Assembly: GCA_949287655.1 (NCBI GenBank)
Contig: CASEHD010000010.1
Coordinates: 100,509-164,508, forward strand
Source: an uncultured Christensenella sp.
Lineage (GTDB): Bacteria; Bacillota; Clostridia; Christensenellales; UBA3700
DNA length: 64,000 nt
Reading direction: 5' to 3'
Shown here piece after piece: positions 48,347 to 57,693 of the stretch. The translations under genes were made by a program, and so were the position numbers. Position 1 is the stretch's first letter. Each line of letters starts with the position of its first letter. Under the pieces are notes generated by a model. The model made no database searches. It saw nothing but the letters and a program-made list of their open reading frames with translations, and was not told where the DNA came from.

Positions 48347-48617
48347 TATACCAGACCAGAATAATACGAACCTGGTTTAAAGCGGCAAATTTTCGTAGCT
48401 ACTGCGTTAAATGCCTTGATAATATGTCTAATATTACCTGCGGATTTGCCTTGTATCGACAAAAATTTGCCGGCTTAAAACTGCATGCACCCTCAGGCGA
48501 TGATTTTTAGTGTGTGTTTTAGCGAGGCGAACGCAGATAATATTATAATATTTTCAAGTGAGAATCGCTAAAAAACGCATAAAAGGCGCGCCTCAGGGCT
48601 GGTTCGTATTATTCTGG
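48347..48617 (+). mobile_element. MITE-like element, copy B
   Basis: Longest copy, about 270 bp. It begins TATACCAGACCAGAATAATA and ends GGTTCGTATTATTCTGG, after which the sequence departs from copies A and C, so the last nine bases of the right end are lost. It has about 46 internal bases that copy C lacks (about 48445-48490). No ORF. Confidence 0.85.
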
Positions 48618-48782
48618 TCCGTCCGGCTGCGTTTTGAAAAGACTCCTCTTACGCATATCTCTTTTTTGCGTCAGACTGAGGATAAAGACAAACCGTCGTT
48701 GCCGAAAGCTGTTTTTTATACAAATCAAACAACCGTTTTGTCCATAAATTTAAGCGCATCGTCATTCGCCACGCGTACCTAT

Positions 48783-48810
48783 TTCACCCTTTTCGAATAA
48801 TATGTATTAT
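48783..48810 (+). promoter_or_regulatory. Promoter of NitT/TauT-type ABC operon
   Basis: TTCACC (48783-48788), 16-base spacer, TATTAT (48805-48810). A GTCTTTTAAGAC palindrome (48811-48822) lies on the predicted start. Confidence 0.5.
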
Positions 48811-48837
48811 GTCTTTTAAGACAACCAAGGAGGCAAA

Positions 48838-49851
48838 ATGAAAAAGACTTTAACATTGATGATGATATGCTGTATCCTCGCGGTCGCGACGGTCTTCTGT
48901 TTCGCGGGCTGCAACACAGAACAGGACACAATAAGACTTATCGAGGTCACCCATTCGGTATTCTACGCTCCCCTTTACGTTGCGATAGACGGCGGCTATT
49001 TTGAAGAAGAAGGGATAACGGTAGAGCTGTCCAACGGCGGCGGCGCGGACAAATGTATGACCGCGGTGCTGTCCGGTCAGGCGGACATCGGATTCCACGG
49101 CCCCGAAGCGGTGATCTACGTCGCGGATAAAAAGGACGCGGACTACCCGATAATGTTCGGGCAACTGACTGAAAAGGACGGCTCTTTCCTTATGGCTCGT
49201 CAGCCGATGCCCGACTTTGAATGGAGCGATATGGCGGGCAAGGAAGTCATCGGCGGCAGGCGCGGAGGCGTACCCGCAATGGCTCTCGAACACGCAATGC
49301 TTTTAAACGGACTTACCGACGGCGTCAACGTGACGATAAATTACGACGTTCAGTACGACCTCATAGGCGCGGCGTTCATAGCAGGTACAGGCGATTTTTG
49401 TACGATGTTCGAACCGGCGGCGTCAGAAATGCAAGCTCAGGGCACCGGCTATATCGTGGCTTCAGTCGGCGAAGCGGCGGGCGATATGCCGTTCACCGCG
49501 TTCAGCGCAAAGCAGAGCTACATCGACGAAAACCCCGACAAGATACAGGCGTTCTGCAACGCGATAGCGCGCGCGATCGAATACGTATACGGCACGGACA
49601 GTGAAGAGATTGCCCGCCTTATCTCCCCCTCTTTCGCGGGCAGCGACATCTCTACTCTCGCCAATGCGATACAGGCGTATAAGGATATCGGCGCGTATTC
49701 GCCCACCCTTGTGCCGGACGAGGAGGACTTTGACAGACTTCAGGACGTCATCATAGAGGCGGGCGTCATGGATTCAAGGACGGATTTCGATAAGATAGTC
49801 GACCTTACATTCGCGCAAAAGGCGACGGAATACGCAAGATCTCTCGCGTGA
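48838..49851 (+). CDS. ABC transporter substrate-binding lipoprotein, NMT1/SsuA-like
   Basis: 337 residues; signal peptide with lipobox FAGC (Cys25). The mature protein starts with the typical VTHSVFYAPLYVAIDGGYFEEEGI and has GQADIGFHGPEAV, the ligand-binding pattern of the NitT/TauT/THI5-like family. Ligands of this family include sulfonates, nitrate, pyrimidine precursors of thiamine and other small organics; which one is unknown. AAGGAGG lies before the ATG. No thiamine riboswitch is present here. Confidence 0.9.
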   Translation: MKKTLTLMMICCILAVATVFCFAGCNTEQDTIRLIEVTHSVFYAPLYVAIDGGYFEEEGITVELSNGGGADKCMTAVLSGQADIGFHGPEAVIYVADKKDADYPIMFGQLTEKDGSFLMARQPMPDFEWSDMAGKEVIGGRRGGVPAMALEHAMLLNGLTDGVNVTINYDVQYDLIGAAFIAGTGDFCTMFEPAASEMQAQGTGYIVASVGEAAGDMPFTAFSAKQSYIDENPDKIQAFCNAIARAIEYVYGTDSEEIARLISPSFAGSDISTLANAIQAYKDIGAYSPTLVPDEEDFDRLQDVIIEAGVMDSRTDFDKIVDLTFAQKATEYARSLA

Positions 49852-49876
49852 CCAACCGCATACGGAGGTGATAAAA

Positions 49877-50716
49877 ATGGAGGACAAAAAGACCCTCGCG
49901 TTAAACACTTGCGTTAAAGACGCGTTCCCGTTCCCGTCCGGGGCGGGAAACGCTCGGACTGACGATATCCCGGTAATATTCGACGACGTGTCGCTGACCT
50001 ATCACGACAAGTCGGGCGAAACGCTTGCGATACACGGATTGAGTTTTCAGGTAAAACGCGGCGAACTCCTCGGGATAGTAGGTCCCAGCGGCTGCGGAAA
50101 GACAACCGTTTTATCCATAATATCATCAATAATAAAACCGTCTTCGGGCAATGTCTCCGTCGACGGCTGTCCGGCGGAAGAAAGCCGTGACAAATGCGGA
50201 TATATGCTTCAGCGCGACGAACTTTTCCCGTGGCTCACGATATCGCAGAATGTCCTGCTGGGAACAAAAATAAAGAAGATGAAGGGGCGGCGCGACTATG
50301 CGTTCGCTCTTCTCGACAAATACGGGCTGGGCGATTTTAAAAACCGCTACCCTCACCAGCTTTCGGGCGGCATGAGACAGAGGGTCGCTCTTATTCGCAC
50401 CCTCGCGACCGCGCCCGAACTCCTGCTTCTCGACGAACCTTTCGGCGCGCTCGACTTTCAGACCAGACTGCACGTCGTCGAGGACGTTCACGCAATAATC
50501 AAAAACGAGAAAAAAACGGCTGTTTTCGTAACTCACGACATATCCGAAGCGATTTCGATGTGCGACAGGATAATCATACTGACCCCGCGCCCGGCGACGG
50601 TAAAAAAGACGGTCGACCTGGCGGCGATAAAGGAACTCAGCCCTCTCGACAGAAGAGAATCCCCCCTCTTCCAGAAGTATTTTGAAGACATCTGGAAAAA
50701 TCTGCAGAACAAATGA
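49877..50716 (+). CDS. ABC transporter ATP-binding protein, SsuB/TauB-like
   Basis: 279 residues. All ATPase motifs are intact: Walker A GPSGCGKTT, Q-loop MLQRDELFPW, signature LSGGMRQRVAL, Walker B LLLLDEPFGALD, switch VFVTHDISEA. This contrasts with the degenerate protein at 3265. The start is the ATG at 49877, 8 bases after GGAGG; GTG at 49868 overlaps that site. Middle gene of the ABC operon. Confidence 0.93.
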   Translation: MEDKKTLALNTCVKDAFPFPSGAGNARTDDIPVIFDDVSLTYHDKSGETLAIHGLSFQVKRGELLGIVGPSGCGKTTVLSIISSIIKPSSGNVSVDGCPAEESRDKCGYMLQRDELFPWLTISQNVLLGTKIKKMKGRRDYAFALLDKYGLGDFKNRYPHQLSGGMRQRVALIRTLATAPELLLLDEPFGALDFQTRLHVVEDVHAIIKNEKKTAVFVTHDISEAISMCDRIIILTPRPATVKKTVDLAAIKELSPLDRRESPLFQKYFEDIWKNLQNK

Positions 50717-50725
50717 GGTGAACTT

Positions 50726-51541
50726 ATGAAAAGAAAAGACGACTGCTCTTCAGAGCATAAGAAATACGTAAGCCGTATAAAGCGCAGAAAGATCGCGATA
50801 TCGATAATGCGGTGGGGACTGCTGGCGGCGATAATCGCGCTGTGGGAGATACTCGCCGCGGTCGGCGCGATAGATTCTTTCATAACCTCGTCGCCTTCGC
50901 GCATATGGGAGACCTTCGTCTCTCTTTGCAAGGACGGCTCTCTCTTCACTCACGCGGGAGTCACGCTGTATGAGACCGTCGTCAGCTTTCTGCTCGCGAC
51001 CGTGCTGGGCACGCTGATCGCGGTCGCGCTGTGGTGGTGCGATACCCTGCGCGAAGTCCTTGAGCCGCACCTCGTCGTGCTCAACGCGCTCCCAAAAATC
51101 GCGCTGGGTCCGATAATCATCATCTGGGTCGGCGCAGGCACCGGCGCAATAATCGTGATGGCGCTGATGATCTCTCTTATAATCACCGTGCTAAGCACTC
51201 TGAACGGCTTTATCGAAGTCGACAAAGGCAAGCTTACGCTTATGGACACGATGAACGCGACTAAATTTCAGAAACTCATACACCTTGTGCTTCCGTCCAA
51301 CGTGCCGACGATAATTTCCGCTTTGAAGATAAACGTCGGACTTTGCTGGGTCGGGACTATAATGGGCGAATACCTCGTATCGCGCGCGGGACTGGGATAT
51401 CTGATAATATACGGCGGTCAGGTGTTCAAACTAGACCTGGTGATGACGAGCACCGTCGTACTGTGCGTGCTCGCGGCGCTGATGTACGCGTGCGTGGCGA
51501 TACTTGAAAAACTTGCGTATAAAAAATTCGGCAAAGCATAA
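50726..51541 (+). CDS. ABC transporter permease, SsuC/TauC-like
   Basis: 271 residues, about six helices, with the inner-membrane permease coupling motif (EAA loop) near MDTMNATKFQKLIHLVLPSN (about 173-192). It begins 9 bases after the ATPase gene and completes a one-permease importer. GAGGTG lies before the ATG. Confidence 0.92.
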   Translation: MKRKDDCSSEHKKYVSRIKRRKIAISIMRWGLLAAIIALWEILAAVGAIDSFITSSPSRIWETFVSLCKDGSLFTHAGVTLYETVVSFLLATVLGTLIAVALWWCDTLREVLEPHLVVLNALPKIALGPIIIIWVGAGTGAIIVMALMISLIITVLSTLNGFIEVDKGKLTLMDTMNATKFQKLIHLVLPSNVPTIISALKINVGLCWVGTIMGEYLVSRAGLGYLIIYGGQVFKLDLVMTSTVVLCVLAALMYACVAILEKLAYKKFGKA

Positions 51542-51557
51542 AAAACGTAAAACGCTG

Positions 51558-51603
51558 TGCGGACGGCTTGCGACTTTGAGCGCATACGTCCGCATTTTGT
51601 TTG
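51558..51603 (+). terminator. Terminator of the ABC operon
   Basis: TGCGGACG pairs with CGTCCGCA around 21 bases, followed by TTTTGTTTG. Confidence 0.65.
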
Positions 51604-51701
51604 AGATCGACCCGGGCTTCATACGCCGCCCGAATATAGCTTAAAATGACTGCGTCCGCGCGGATGATGCTGTTTATAAACCTGCTAAACGCGGACTTTT
51701 T

Positions 51702-52712
51702 CTATCTTATATTCCGTTTGTAAGCAAACAGCTTTTTCGTCTTATCCTTTAACGCGCAGGCCGCAAACGCCGCCAGCGCGAGAGCGAAAACCCCGCTCGC
51801 TACCGCCGCGATAAACGGATAGAACAGGTTTACCGCTTCCGCAAAATCCCAACCGTAAGACGCCAGCGTTATCAACAGCAGCGCGCATGCCACCGCGGCT
51901 TTTGACGGTACGACCGCATACGCGATATCCCCCAGACTTTGCGCCGCGCCCGCAAGCGTTGTGAGTATCGCGATACCCACCGTCGCCGCGCCGACGACAC
52001 CCATTCCGTTTTCAACGCAAAGCGCGTATACAGGCATCTGCGAATAAGGTTTAAGGCTCGCAGCCTCGTATACGAAAAAGGTCATCGAGCCCAAGACCGC
52101 GGCGCATATCACGCCTATTATCGCCATATCCTTTGCGCTCGCCCTTCTGCCGTCTTTTACGGTAAGACAGCCGCCGAGAAGCATATTCATCGAAAGATAG
52201 CTGACGCTCTTCAAAGCGTTGAAAGGAAGCGCCTCGCTCGACTTTGCCCCCTTAAAGTAAAGCGCGGCGAGAAGAAGGAAAAGCACGGGTACCAGCGCCG
52301 TGTTTATACGCGCGACCGCCTTTGCTCCCGACGCGCTGAAAGCGACGCACGCCACGGCAAGCGCAAATCCGCAAAGTCTACCCGTGCGCGAATCGCCGAA
52401 AATAGTCTGCATGCCTCCCGTCATCGTGGTCATGGTAAGAAGCATACATATCCCGATAACGCCGTAAAACGCATATTTCGCGGCTGAAAACGCCATGCCG
52501 GTCAATACTCCCCGCTCGTTCAATCCCGCCGCGGCTTTGCCTACATACAGAAAAAGAGCCGCGCACAGCCCCATAGCCGCGCCGGTCACGAGAGGGGCAA
52601 GATATCCGCCGTCCCCGAAAAACAATATTATTTCCTTTCCCGTGGCAAACCCCGCGCCGACGATTGCGCCGATATATACGCAGCAAACTTTTACTCTTTC
52701 CAAAGCGGTCAT
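51702..52712 (-). CDS. YkvI-like membrane protein, LeuT-fold transporter
   Basis: 336 residues with ten hydrophobic helices. The first helix carries GAIVGAGFATGKEI, the hallmark of the YkvI family, whose fold resembles amino-acid transporters of the LeuT/APC group; the substrate is unknown. No ribosome site is visible before the ATG; a promoter TTGTTT, 18-base spacer, TATTAT lies about 30 bases upstream (52742-52771). It converges with the ABC operon inside the MITE-flanked segment. Confidence 0.82.
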   Translation of the reverse strand: MTALERVKVCCVYIGAIVGAGFATGKEIILFFGDGGYLAPLVTGAAMGLCAALFLYVGKAAAGLNERGVLTGMAFSAAKYAFYGVIGICMLLTMTTMTGGMQTIFGDSRTGRLCGFALAVACVAFSASGAKAVARINTALVPVLFLLLAALYFKGAKSSEALPFNALKSVSYLSMNMLLGGCLTVKDGRRASAKDMAIIGVICAAVLGSMTFFVYEAASLKPYSQMPVYALCVENGMGVVGAATVGIAILTTLAGAAQSLGDIAYAVVPSKAAVACALLLITLASYGWDFAEAVNLFYPFIAAVASGVFALALAAFAACALKDKTKKLFAYKRNIR

Positions 52713-52911
52713 AATTAATCTTATGCGCGTGCGGTATCAATAATACTTCTTACCCGACAGCGTAAACAAACGCAAAACAATATTATTCTCCGCAGTCTGA
52801 AAGAAAGCAGCCGTCAATGCCGTAAAACCTGTTCTGATCTACACGGGCAGGAAAATTTTATATAATTTAATCAAACGTCGCGCCGCGGCATTGTTTCCCG
52901 TGCGCGTTATC

Positions 52912-53145
52912 TATACCAGACCAGAATAATACGAACCTGGTTTAAAGCGGCAAATTTCCGTAGCTACTGCGTTAAATGCCTTGATAATATGTCTGATATT
53001 ACCTGCGGCACTTAGGCGATGATTTTTAGTGTGTGTTTCAGCGAGGCGAACGCAGATAATATTATAATATTTTCAAGTGAGAATTGCTAAAAAACGCATA
53101 AAAGGCGCGCCTCAGGGCTGGTTCGTATTATTCTGGGCTGGTATA
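52912..53145 (+). mobile_element. MITE-like element, copy C (complete ends)
   Basis: 234 bp, both ends intact: TATACCAGACCAGAATAATA at the left and TTCTGGGCTGGTATA at the right. The two ends are inverted repeats of about 26 bp with one or two mismatches, and TA at both outer ends fits a TA target duplication. It lacks about 46 internal bases found in copy B. No ORF. Confidence 0.85.
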
Positions 53146-53172
53146 AATAAAAAAGACGGCTTTTGCCGTCTG
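53146..53172 (-). terminator. Terminator of the obg-yhbY transcript
   Basis: Minus strand AGACGGC-AAAA-GCCGTCT followed by TTTTTATTT, abutting MITE copy C. Confidence 0.85.
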
Positions 53173-53205
53173 ATTTAATTGCCTGTGATATCCCGAAGAA
53201 GATCC

Positions 53206-53499
53206 TTATATCTCCAGAATATGTTTTACGCCGTCTTTGGTCGAGACCTTATAAAGCGTTATCTTGTTTCCCAGCACCTGCACGACCTCCGCGCCCGCAG
53301 CTCCGGCGACTTCTCCCGCCAGTTCTTTTGCGGAAAAATCGCAGTTTTTCAGCACGTTTATTTTGACGAGTTCATGCGCCTGCAACTGCTCTGATATCTG
53401 TGCGACGACCTCTTCGGTCACGCCGTTCTTGCCGATATGCGTAGTCGGTTGCATCGTCATCGCGACGCTCCTTAATTTTGCTCTTTCCTTTGTAGTCAT
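53206..53499 (-). CDS. yhbY: YhbY/CRS1-YhbY (CRM) domain RNA-binding protein
   Basis: 97 residues. The CRM-domain loop is GKNGVTEEVVAQI (about 23-35), with the basic surface and the C-terminal LGNKITLYK. YhbY associates with pre-50S subunits. It is encoded 3 bases after obg, itself a 50S assembly GTPase, a pairing common in Bacillota. Confidence 0.93.
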   Translation of the reverse strand: MTTKERAKLRSVAMTMQPTTHIGKNGVTEEVVAQISEQLQAHELVKINVLKNCDFSAKELAGEVAGAAGAEVVQVLGNKITLYKVSTKDGVKHILEI

Positions 53500-53502
53500 A
53501 AA

Positions 53503-54756
53503 TTACTCCTGATATTCGAATTCTATGTCGAGAATACGGACGATATCGCCGTCCTGAATCCCCTTTTCTCTCAACGCGTCGTAAACGCCCATCTTCTGCA
53601 GCCTGCTCTGGAAGAACTGGAAGGACTCGTAGTCGCTCAATACAACTATCCTGGCGAGATAGTTTACCAGTCCGCCCGACACGACGTAAGCTCCGTCGTC
53701 CGCAATTTCTATCTCGTAACCCGTCTGCTGATCTTCGGGCACGTAAGTCGCTTCGAAAGGCGTTGTCTTGGGAAGGGTCGGAAGGACGCGAGCGATCTCC
53801 GCGAGCAGATCTTTAAGACCAGTATTGGTCGCCGCGCTTATCCTTATCACCTTCTTGCCCGCCTTTTGTTCGAATTCCGCTATCTTCTCATCGTCGGTCA
53901 GAAGGTCGCATTTATTCGCGCAGATTATCTGAGGAAGCGAGCCGAGTTTTTTGCTGTACTGCGACAGCTCGTTGTTTATCTTTACGTAATCGTCGTAAGG
54001 GTCTCTGCCCTCGCTTCCGGATATGTCGACGACGTGTACGATAAGGCGCACGCGTTCTATATGGCGCAAAAATCTGGTGCCGAGTCCCGCGCCCTGCCAT
54101 GCGCCCTCGATAAGCCCGGGGATATCCGCGACGACGAAACGCTGATCGTAATATTCTGCGACTCCGAGGTTGGGATTAAGGGTCGTGAAATGATAGTTGG
54201 CGATCTTTGGTCTCGCTCCCGAAACGACGGAAAGTATAGTCGACTTGCCTACGTTGGGAAAACCGACGAGTCCGACGTCCGCTATCGTTTTGAGTTCGAG
54301 GGTGAGTTCGCGCTCCTTTGTAACTATTCCTCTGTGACTGAAATGCGGCGCGCGGCGCTGAGCGGTCGCGAATCTCGCGTTGCCCTTGCCTCCTCTGCCG
54401 CCCTGTTCGCACACGAATCTGCTGCCGGGATAAAACATATCGGCAAGTATCGTATTGGTCTTTTTATCCTTTATTATCGTACCGCACGGCACTTTTATCT
54501 CAAGATCCCTGCCGCTCTTTCCGGTACAGTTTTTCGAGCCGCCTTTCGCTCCGTCTTCCGCGCGGAAATGTTTTGCATAGCGGAAGTCTATCAGCGTAGC
54601 GGAAGTGTCCTCGGCAACGAAAACAACGTCGCCGCCCTTACCTCCGTCGCCGCCGTCCGGACCTCCGTTCGCGACGTACTTTTCGGTATGAAAGGATATC
54701 GCTCCGTCGCCGCCGTTGCCGGCTTTGACGAATATGGTAGCTATATCGAGAAACAT
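53503..54756 (-). CDS. obg: GTPase Obg (CgtA)
   Basis: 417 residues in three domains: the glycine-rich Obg fold (about 1-157; KAGNGGDGAISF, GGDGGKGGDVVF), the GTPase (about 158-330; G1 GFPNVGKST, G3 DIPGL, G4 NKCD), and the C-terminal OCT domain (about 345-417). It acts in 50S assembly and the stringent response. Start MFLDIATIFVKAGNGG is family-typical. Confidence 0.97.
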   Translation of the reverse strand: MFLDIATIFVKAGNGGDGAISFHTEKYVANGGPDGGDGGKGGDVVFVAEDTSATLIDFRYAKHFRAEDGAKGGSKNCTGKSGRDLEIKVPCGTIIKDKKTNTILADMFYPGSRFVCEQGGRGGKGNARFATAQRRAPHFSHRGIVTKERELTLELKTIADVGLVGFPNVGKSTILSVVSGARPKIANYHFTTLNPNLGVAEYYDQRFVVADIPGLIEGAWQGAGLGTRFLRHIERVRLIVHVVDISGSEGRDPYDDYVKINNELSQYSKKLGSLPQIICANKCDLLTDDEKIAEFEQKAGKKVIRISAATNTGLKDLLAEIARVLPTLPKTTPFEATYVPEDQQTGYEIEIADDGAYVVSGGLVNYLARIVVLSDYESFQFFQSRLQKMGVYDALREKGIQDGDIVRILDIEFEYQE

Positions 54757-54762
54757 ATCTTT

Positions 54763-56142
54763 TTATTCAACTCCGAGTTGTTCGGCTATCGCTTTCGCGG
54801 CTTTTCTGCCCGCGCCCATAGCGAGAATTACGGTTGCCGCGCCGGTGACCGCGTCGCCGCCCGCGTAAATGCCGTTTACGTTGGTCATCATCGTTTCTTC
54901 GTTGACGACGATCGTGCCTTTCTGCGAGAATTCGATATCCTTGCAGGACTTGCGGATAAGCGGGTTGGGACTGGTGCCGAGGGAAACGATGACCTGATCC
55001 ACGTCGATCACGTATTCGCTGCCTGCGATCGGAACGGGACGACGCCTTCCGGAAGCGTCGGGTTCGCCCAACTCCATCTTTATGCACTTTATGCCGCACA
55101 CTCTGCCGTCTTTGCCTAGAATTTCGACGGGATTGGTGAGCAGTTTGAATTCTATGCCCTCTTCTTCCGCATGCATGATCTCCTCGCCTCTTGCAGGCAT
55201 TTCCTCGCGGCCGCGGCGGTATATTATATATACCTCGTCGCCGTTGATCCTCTTTGCTGTACGCGCCGCGTCCATCGCGACGTTGCCCGCGCCTATGACC
55301 GCGACCTTCCTGCCGCAGTAAACGGGGGTTATCGCATCCTCTTTGTACGCCTTCATCAGATTGACTCTGGTGAGGAATTCGTTTGCGGAGCTTACGCCGT
55401 TAAGGTTTTCGCCGGGGATATTCATAAACTGCGGAAGTCCCGCGCCTGTACCGATGAATATCGCGTCGAATTGTTCTCTCAGTTCGTCTATCGTTATCGT
55501 CTTGCCGACGACGGTGTTGAGTTTGATCTCTACGCCGAGAGCCTTTAGCTTGTCTATCTCTTTCGCGACGACGTCGTCTTTGGGCAGTCTGAATTCCGGT
55601 ATTCCGTAGACGAGAACGCCTCCCGCCTTGTGAAACGCCTCGAATATCGTGACCTGCATACCGCGCATAGCGCAGTCCGCCGCGCAGGTAAGACCGCTGG
55701 GTCCGCTTCCGATAACGGCGACCTTCTTGCCGTTAGCGGGTTTCTTTTCGGGAACCGTGCCCGTCTTCAACGCATAGTCGCCGACGTATCTTTCCAGCGC
55801 GCCGATAGCTACGCTGCCGCCGAGTTTCGTCTTTCTCACGCAGAAATTCTCACATTGTTTTTCCTGCGGGCATACTCTGCCGCAGATCGCGGGAAGAAGG
55901 GTATCTTTGCTGATCTGCGCGACCGCGCCGTCCATATCGTTTTCTTTAAGATACGCGATGAACGCCGGGATGTCTATTCCGACCGGGCAGCCCTTGCGGC
56001 AGGGCGCCGCCTTACAGCCTAAGCATCTGTCCGCCTCTGCAAGCATCAGCTTTTCGTCGAACCCCAGGCTGACCTCGTTGAAATTGGTTATCCTTACCTT
56101 GGGGTCCTGCTGTATCGTCTTGTTTCTTTCGCTGTTGTTCAT
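54763..56142 (-). CDS. gltA: NfnB/GltD-like NADPH flavoprotein with Fe-S clusters
   Basis: 459 residues. The N-terminal Cys-rich part (CLGCKAAPCRKGCPVGIDIP, and later CGRVCPQEKQCENFC) binds two [4Fe-4S] clusters; FAD site VIGSGPSGLTCAADCA; NADPH site VIGAGNVAMDAART. This family is annotated as glutamate synthase small subunit (GltA in Clostridia), but beside an NfnA-like gene it is the large subunit of NADH-dependent reduced ferredoxin:NADP+ oxidoreductase. Start is the ATG at 56142 after GAGAGG. It begins 2 bases after the partner gene. Confidence 0.9.
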   Translation of the reverse strand: MNNSERNKTIQQDPKVRITNFNEVSLGFDEKLMLAEADRCLGCKAAPCRKGCPVGIDIPAFIAYLKENDMDGAVAQISKDTLLPAICGRVCPQEKQCENFCVRKTKLGGSVAIGALERYVGDYALKTGTVPEKKPANGKKVAVIGSGPSGLTCAADCAMRGMQVTIFEAFHKAGGVLVYGIPEFRLPKDDVVAKEIDKLKALGVEIKLNTVVGKTITIDELREQFDAIFIGTGAGLPQFMNIPGENLNGVSSANEFLTRVNLMKAYKEDAITPVYCGRKVAVIGAGNVAMDAARTAKRINGDEVYIIYRRGREEMPARGEEIMHAEEEGIEFKLLTNPVEILGKDGRVCGIKCIKMELGEPDASGRRRPVPIAGSEYVIDVDQVIVSLGTSPNPLIRKSCKDIEFSQKGTIVVNEETMMTNVNGIYAGGDAVTGAATVILAMGAGRKAAKAIAEQLGVE

Positions 56143-56144
56143 GG

Positions 56145-56960
56145 TCAACCTCTCAATCTGCACTTGCCCTCGTGCTCTCTGTAAAAGCCCGAGCGGTTCA
56201 TAGCTTCCGCGAAATCCACCTTGTGTCCGTCGAATTCGGGACCGTCCACGCAGGCATACCTGGTCTTTCCGTCAACGGTAAGTCTGCAACCGCCGCACAT
56301 ACCCGTGCCGTCGACCATGATGCTGTTCATGCTGACTATCGTGTGTATGCCGTATTTACGCGTGAGCTCGCTGACGTTTTTCATCATTATCATCGGACCG
56401 ACAACGAACACGCAGTCTATCTTCTCGCCCCTGTCGATAAGCTCCTGAAGCACGGTGGTCACAAAACCTTTCGTGCCCAGCGAGCCGTCGTCTGTGGCGA
56501 TCAAAAGCTCTTTGCTGTTCTCTCTGAATTCTTCGATGCTGAACAGAAGCTCTTTGGTACGCGCGCCGATTATCGTAGTGCACGGCTTGCCCTGCGCCTT
56601 GCGCAGCTTTGCCTGCGGATAAATGACCGCGCAGCCTATGCCGCCGCCGACGAGCACGACGTTTTCGTACTCAGAAAGATCTGTCGCGTTGCCGAGAGGA
56701 CCGACGATATCGTGTATAAAATCGCCTTCGCAGAGCTGACCCATCTTGTGGGTGCTGTATCCGACGTCCTGAACGAGCAAGGTTATCGTGCCCGCCGCTT
56801 TATCGTAATCGCATATAGTGAACGGTACGCGTTCGCCTTCATCGTCGACGCGCAGTATAATAAACTGACCGGGTTTGCAATGAGTAGCGATCTCTTTCGC
56901 TTCGATGAGGTACTCTTTGACTCTCGGAGCGATATCGACTATTCTCAGGATCTTATTCAT
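56145..56960 (-). CDS. NfnA-like FAD/NAD-binding ferredoxin reductase subunit
   Basis: 271 residues of the sulfide/dihydroorotate dehydrogenase-like family: FAD domain with RVPFTICDYD, NAD domain with VLVGGGIGCAVIYPQ, and the C-terminal [2Fe-2S] site in MVDGTGMCGGCRLTV and YACVDGPEF. With the following gene it would form an electron-bifurcating NfnAB complex linking NADH, ferredoxin and NADPH, which suits a strict anaerobe. GGAGG precedes the ATG. Confidence 0.9.
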   Translation of the reverse strand: MNKILRIVDIAPRVKEYLIEAKEIATHCKPGQFIILRVDDEGERVPFTICDYDKAAGTITLLVQDVGYSTHKMGQLCEGDFIHDIVGPLGNATDLSEYENVVLVGGGIGCAVIYPQAKLRKAQGKPCTTIIGARTKELLFSIEEFRENSKELLIATDDGSLGTKGFVTTVLQELIDRGEKIDCVFVVGPMIMMKNVSELTRKYGIHTIVSMNSIMVDGTGMCGGCRLTVDGKTRYACVDGPEFDGHKVDFAEAMNRSGFYREHEGKCRLRG

Positions 56961-57027
56961 CAGACCGACCTCCTTGAAAATATTATACGTATTTCCGTTT
57001 TAATTATCGCGGGAATTTATTCCGCGT

Positions 57028-57693
57028 TTATTTTCCGCTTATCTCCTTGTAGTGATCGCAGAATTCGCATATGTTGCATTTGTCGCATTCCGGATTGCGG
57101 GCTTTGCAGGTATATCTTCCGTGATGTATAAGAAGGTGGTGAGCCTGCGCCCATCTCTCTTTCGGGAATATCTCGGTGAGCGCCTTTTCGACGACCTCGG
57201 GTTTGTCTGTCTTTACGAAGCCTATGCGGTTCGAGACCCTGAGAACGTGGGTATCGACCGCGATAGCCTGCCCGCCGAAAGCGACGGCATAGACCACGTT
57301 CGCGGTCTTTCTGCCTACGCCCGCGAGCGTTACCAGCTCTTCGACTGTGGACGGGACCTTTCCGTCAAAGCGGACGAGGACGTCTGTAGCCGCCTTGATT
57401 ATGTTCGCTGCCTTATTCCTGTAAAATCCGCAAGAGAATATCAGCTTTTCCAGCTCGCGCGGATCAATATTTGCAAAGTCCTCGGGAGTATTGTATTTTT
57501 TAAACAGCTCCGTCGTGATCTCGTTGACCCGTTTATCCGTACATTGCGCGCTTAAAATCACCGCGACCAGAAGTTCGAAAGGCGTATTGAATTTGAGTTC
57601 GCAAACAGGCTCGGGGTGAATGAGAATAAGTCTGTCCAGAATTTCTCCCGCGATCTCTTTCTTGCCCGCCGCGACTTTAATTTCTTTCGTCAT
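57028..57693 (-). CDS. nth: Endonuclease III (DNA glycosylase/AP lyase)
   Basis: 221 residues. Base-excision repair of oxidised pyrimidines. The helix-hairpin-helix LAGVGRKTANVV carries the catalytic Lys, VDTHVLRVSNR the catalytic Asp; the [4Fe-4S] loop C-X6-C-X2-C-X5-C is complete at CKARNPECDKCNICEFC. The frame is open to 57837, but the homologous start is the ATG at 57693, which shares one base with the purA stop (TAATG). Confidence 0.95.
   Translation of the reverse strand: MTKEIKVAAGKKEIAGEILDRLILIHPEPVCELKFNTPFELLVAVILSAQCTDKRVNEITTELFKKYNTPEDFANIDPRELEKLIFSCGFYRNKAANIIKAATDVLVRFDGKVPSTVEELVTLAGVGRKTANVVYAVAFGGQAIAVDTHVLRVSNRIGFVKTDKPEVVEKALTEIFPKERWAQAHHLLIHHGRYTCKARNPECDKCNICEFCDHYKEISGK

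Noticed and set aside
48838-51541. Thiamine-precursor (ThiXYZ) importer
   Set aside because: The binding protein is of the NMT1/THI5-like superfamily, but there is no TPP riboswitch and no thiamine gene next to it, so the substrate was left open.
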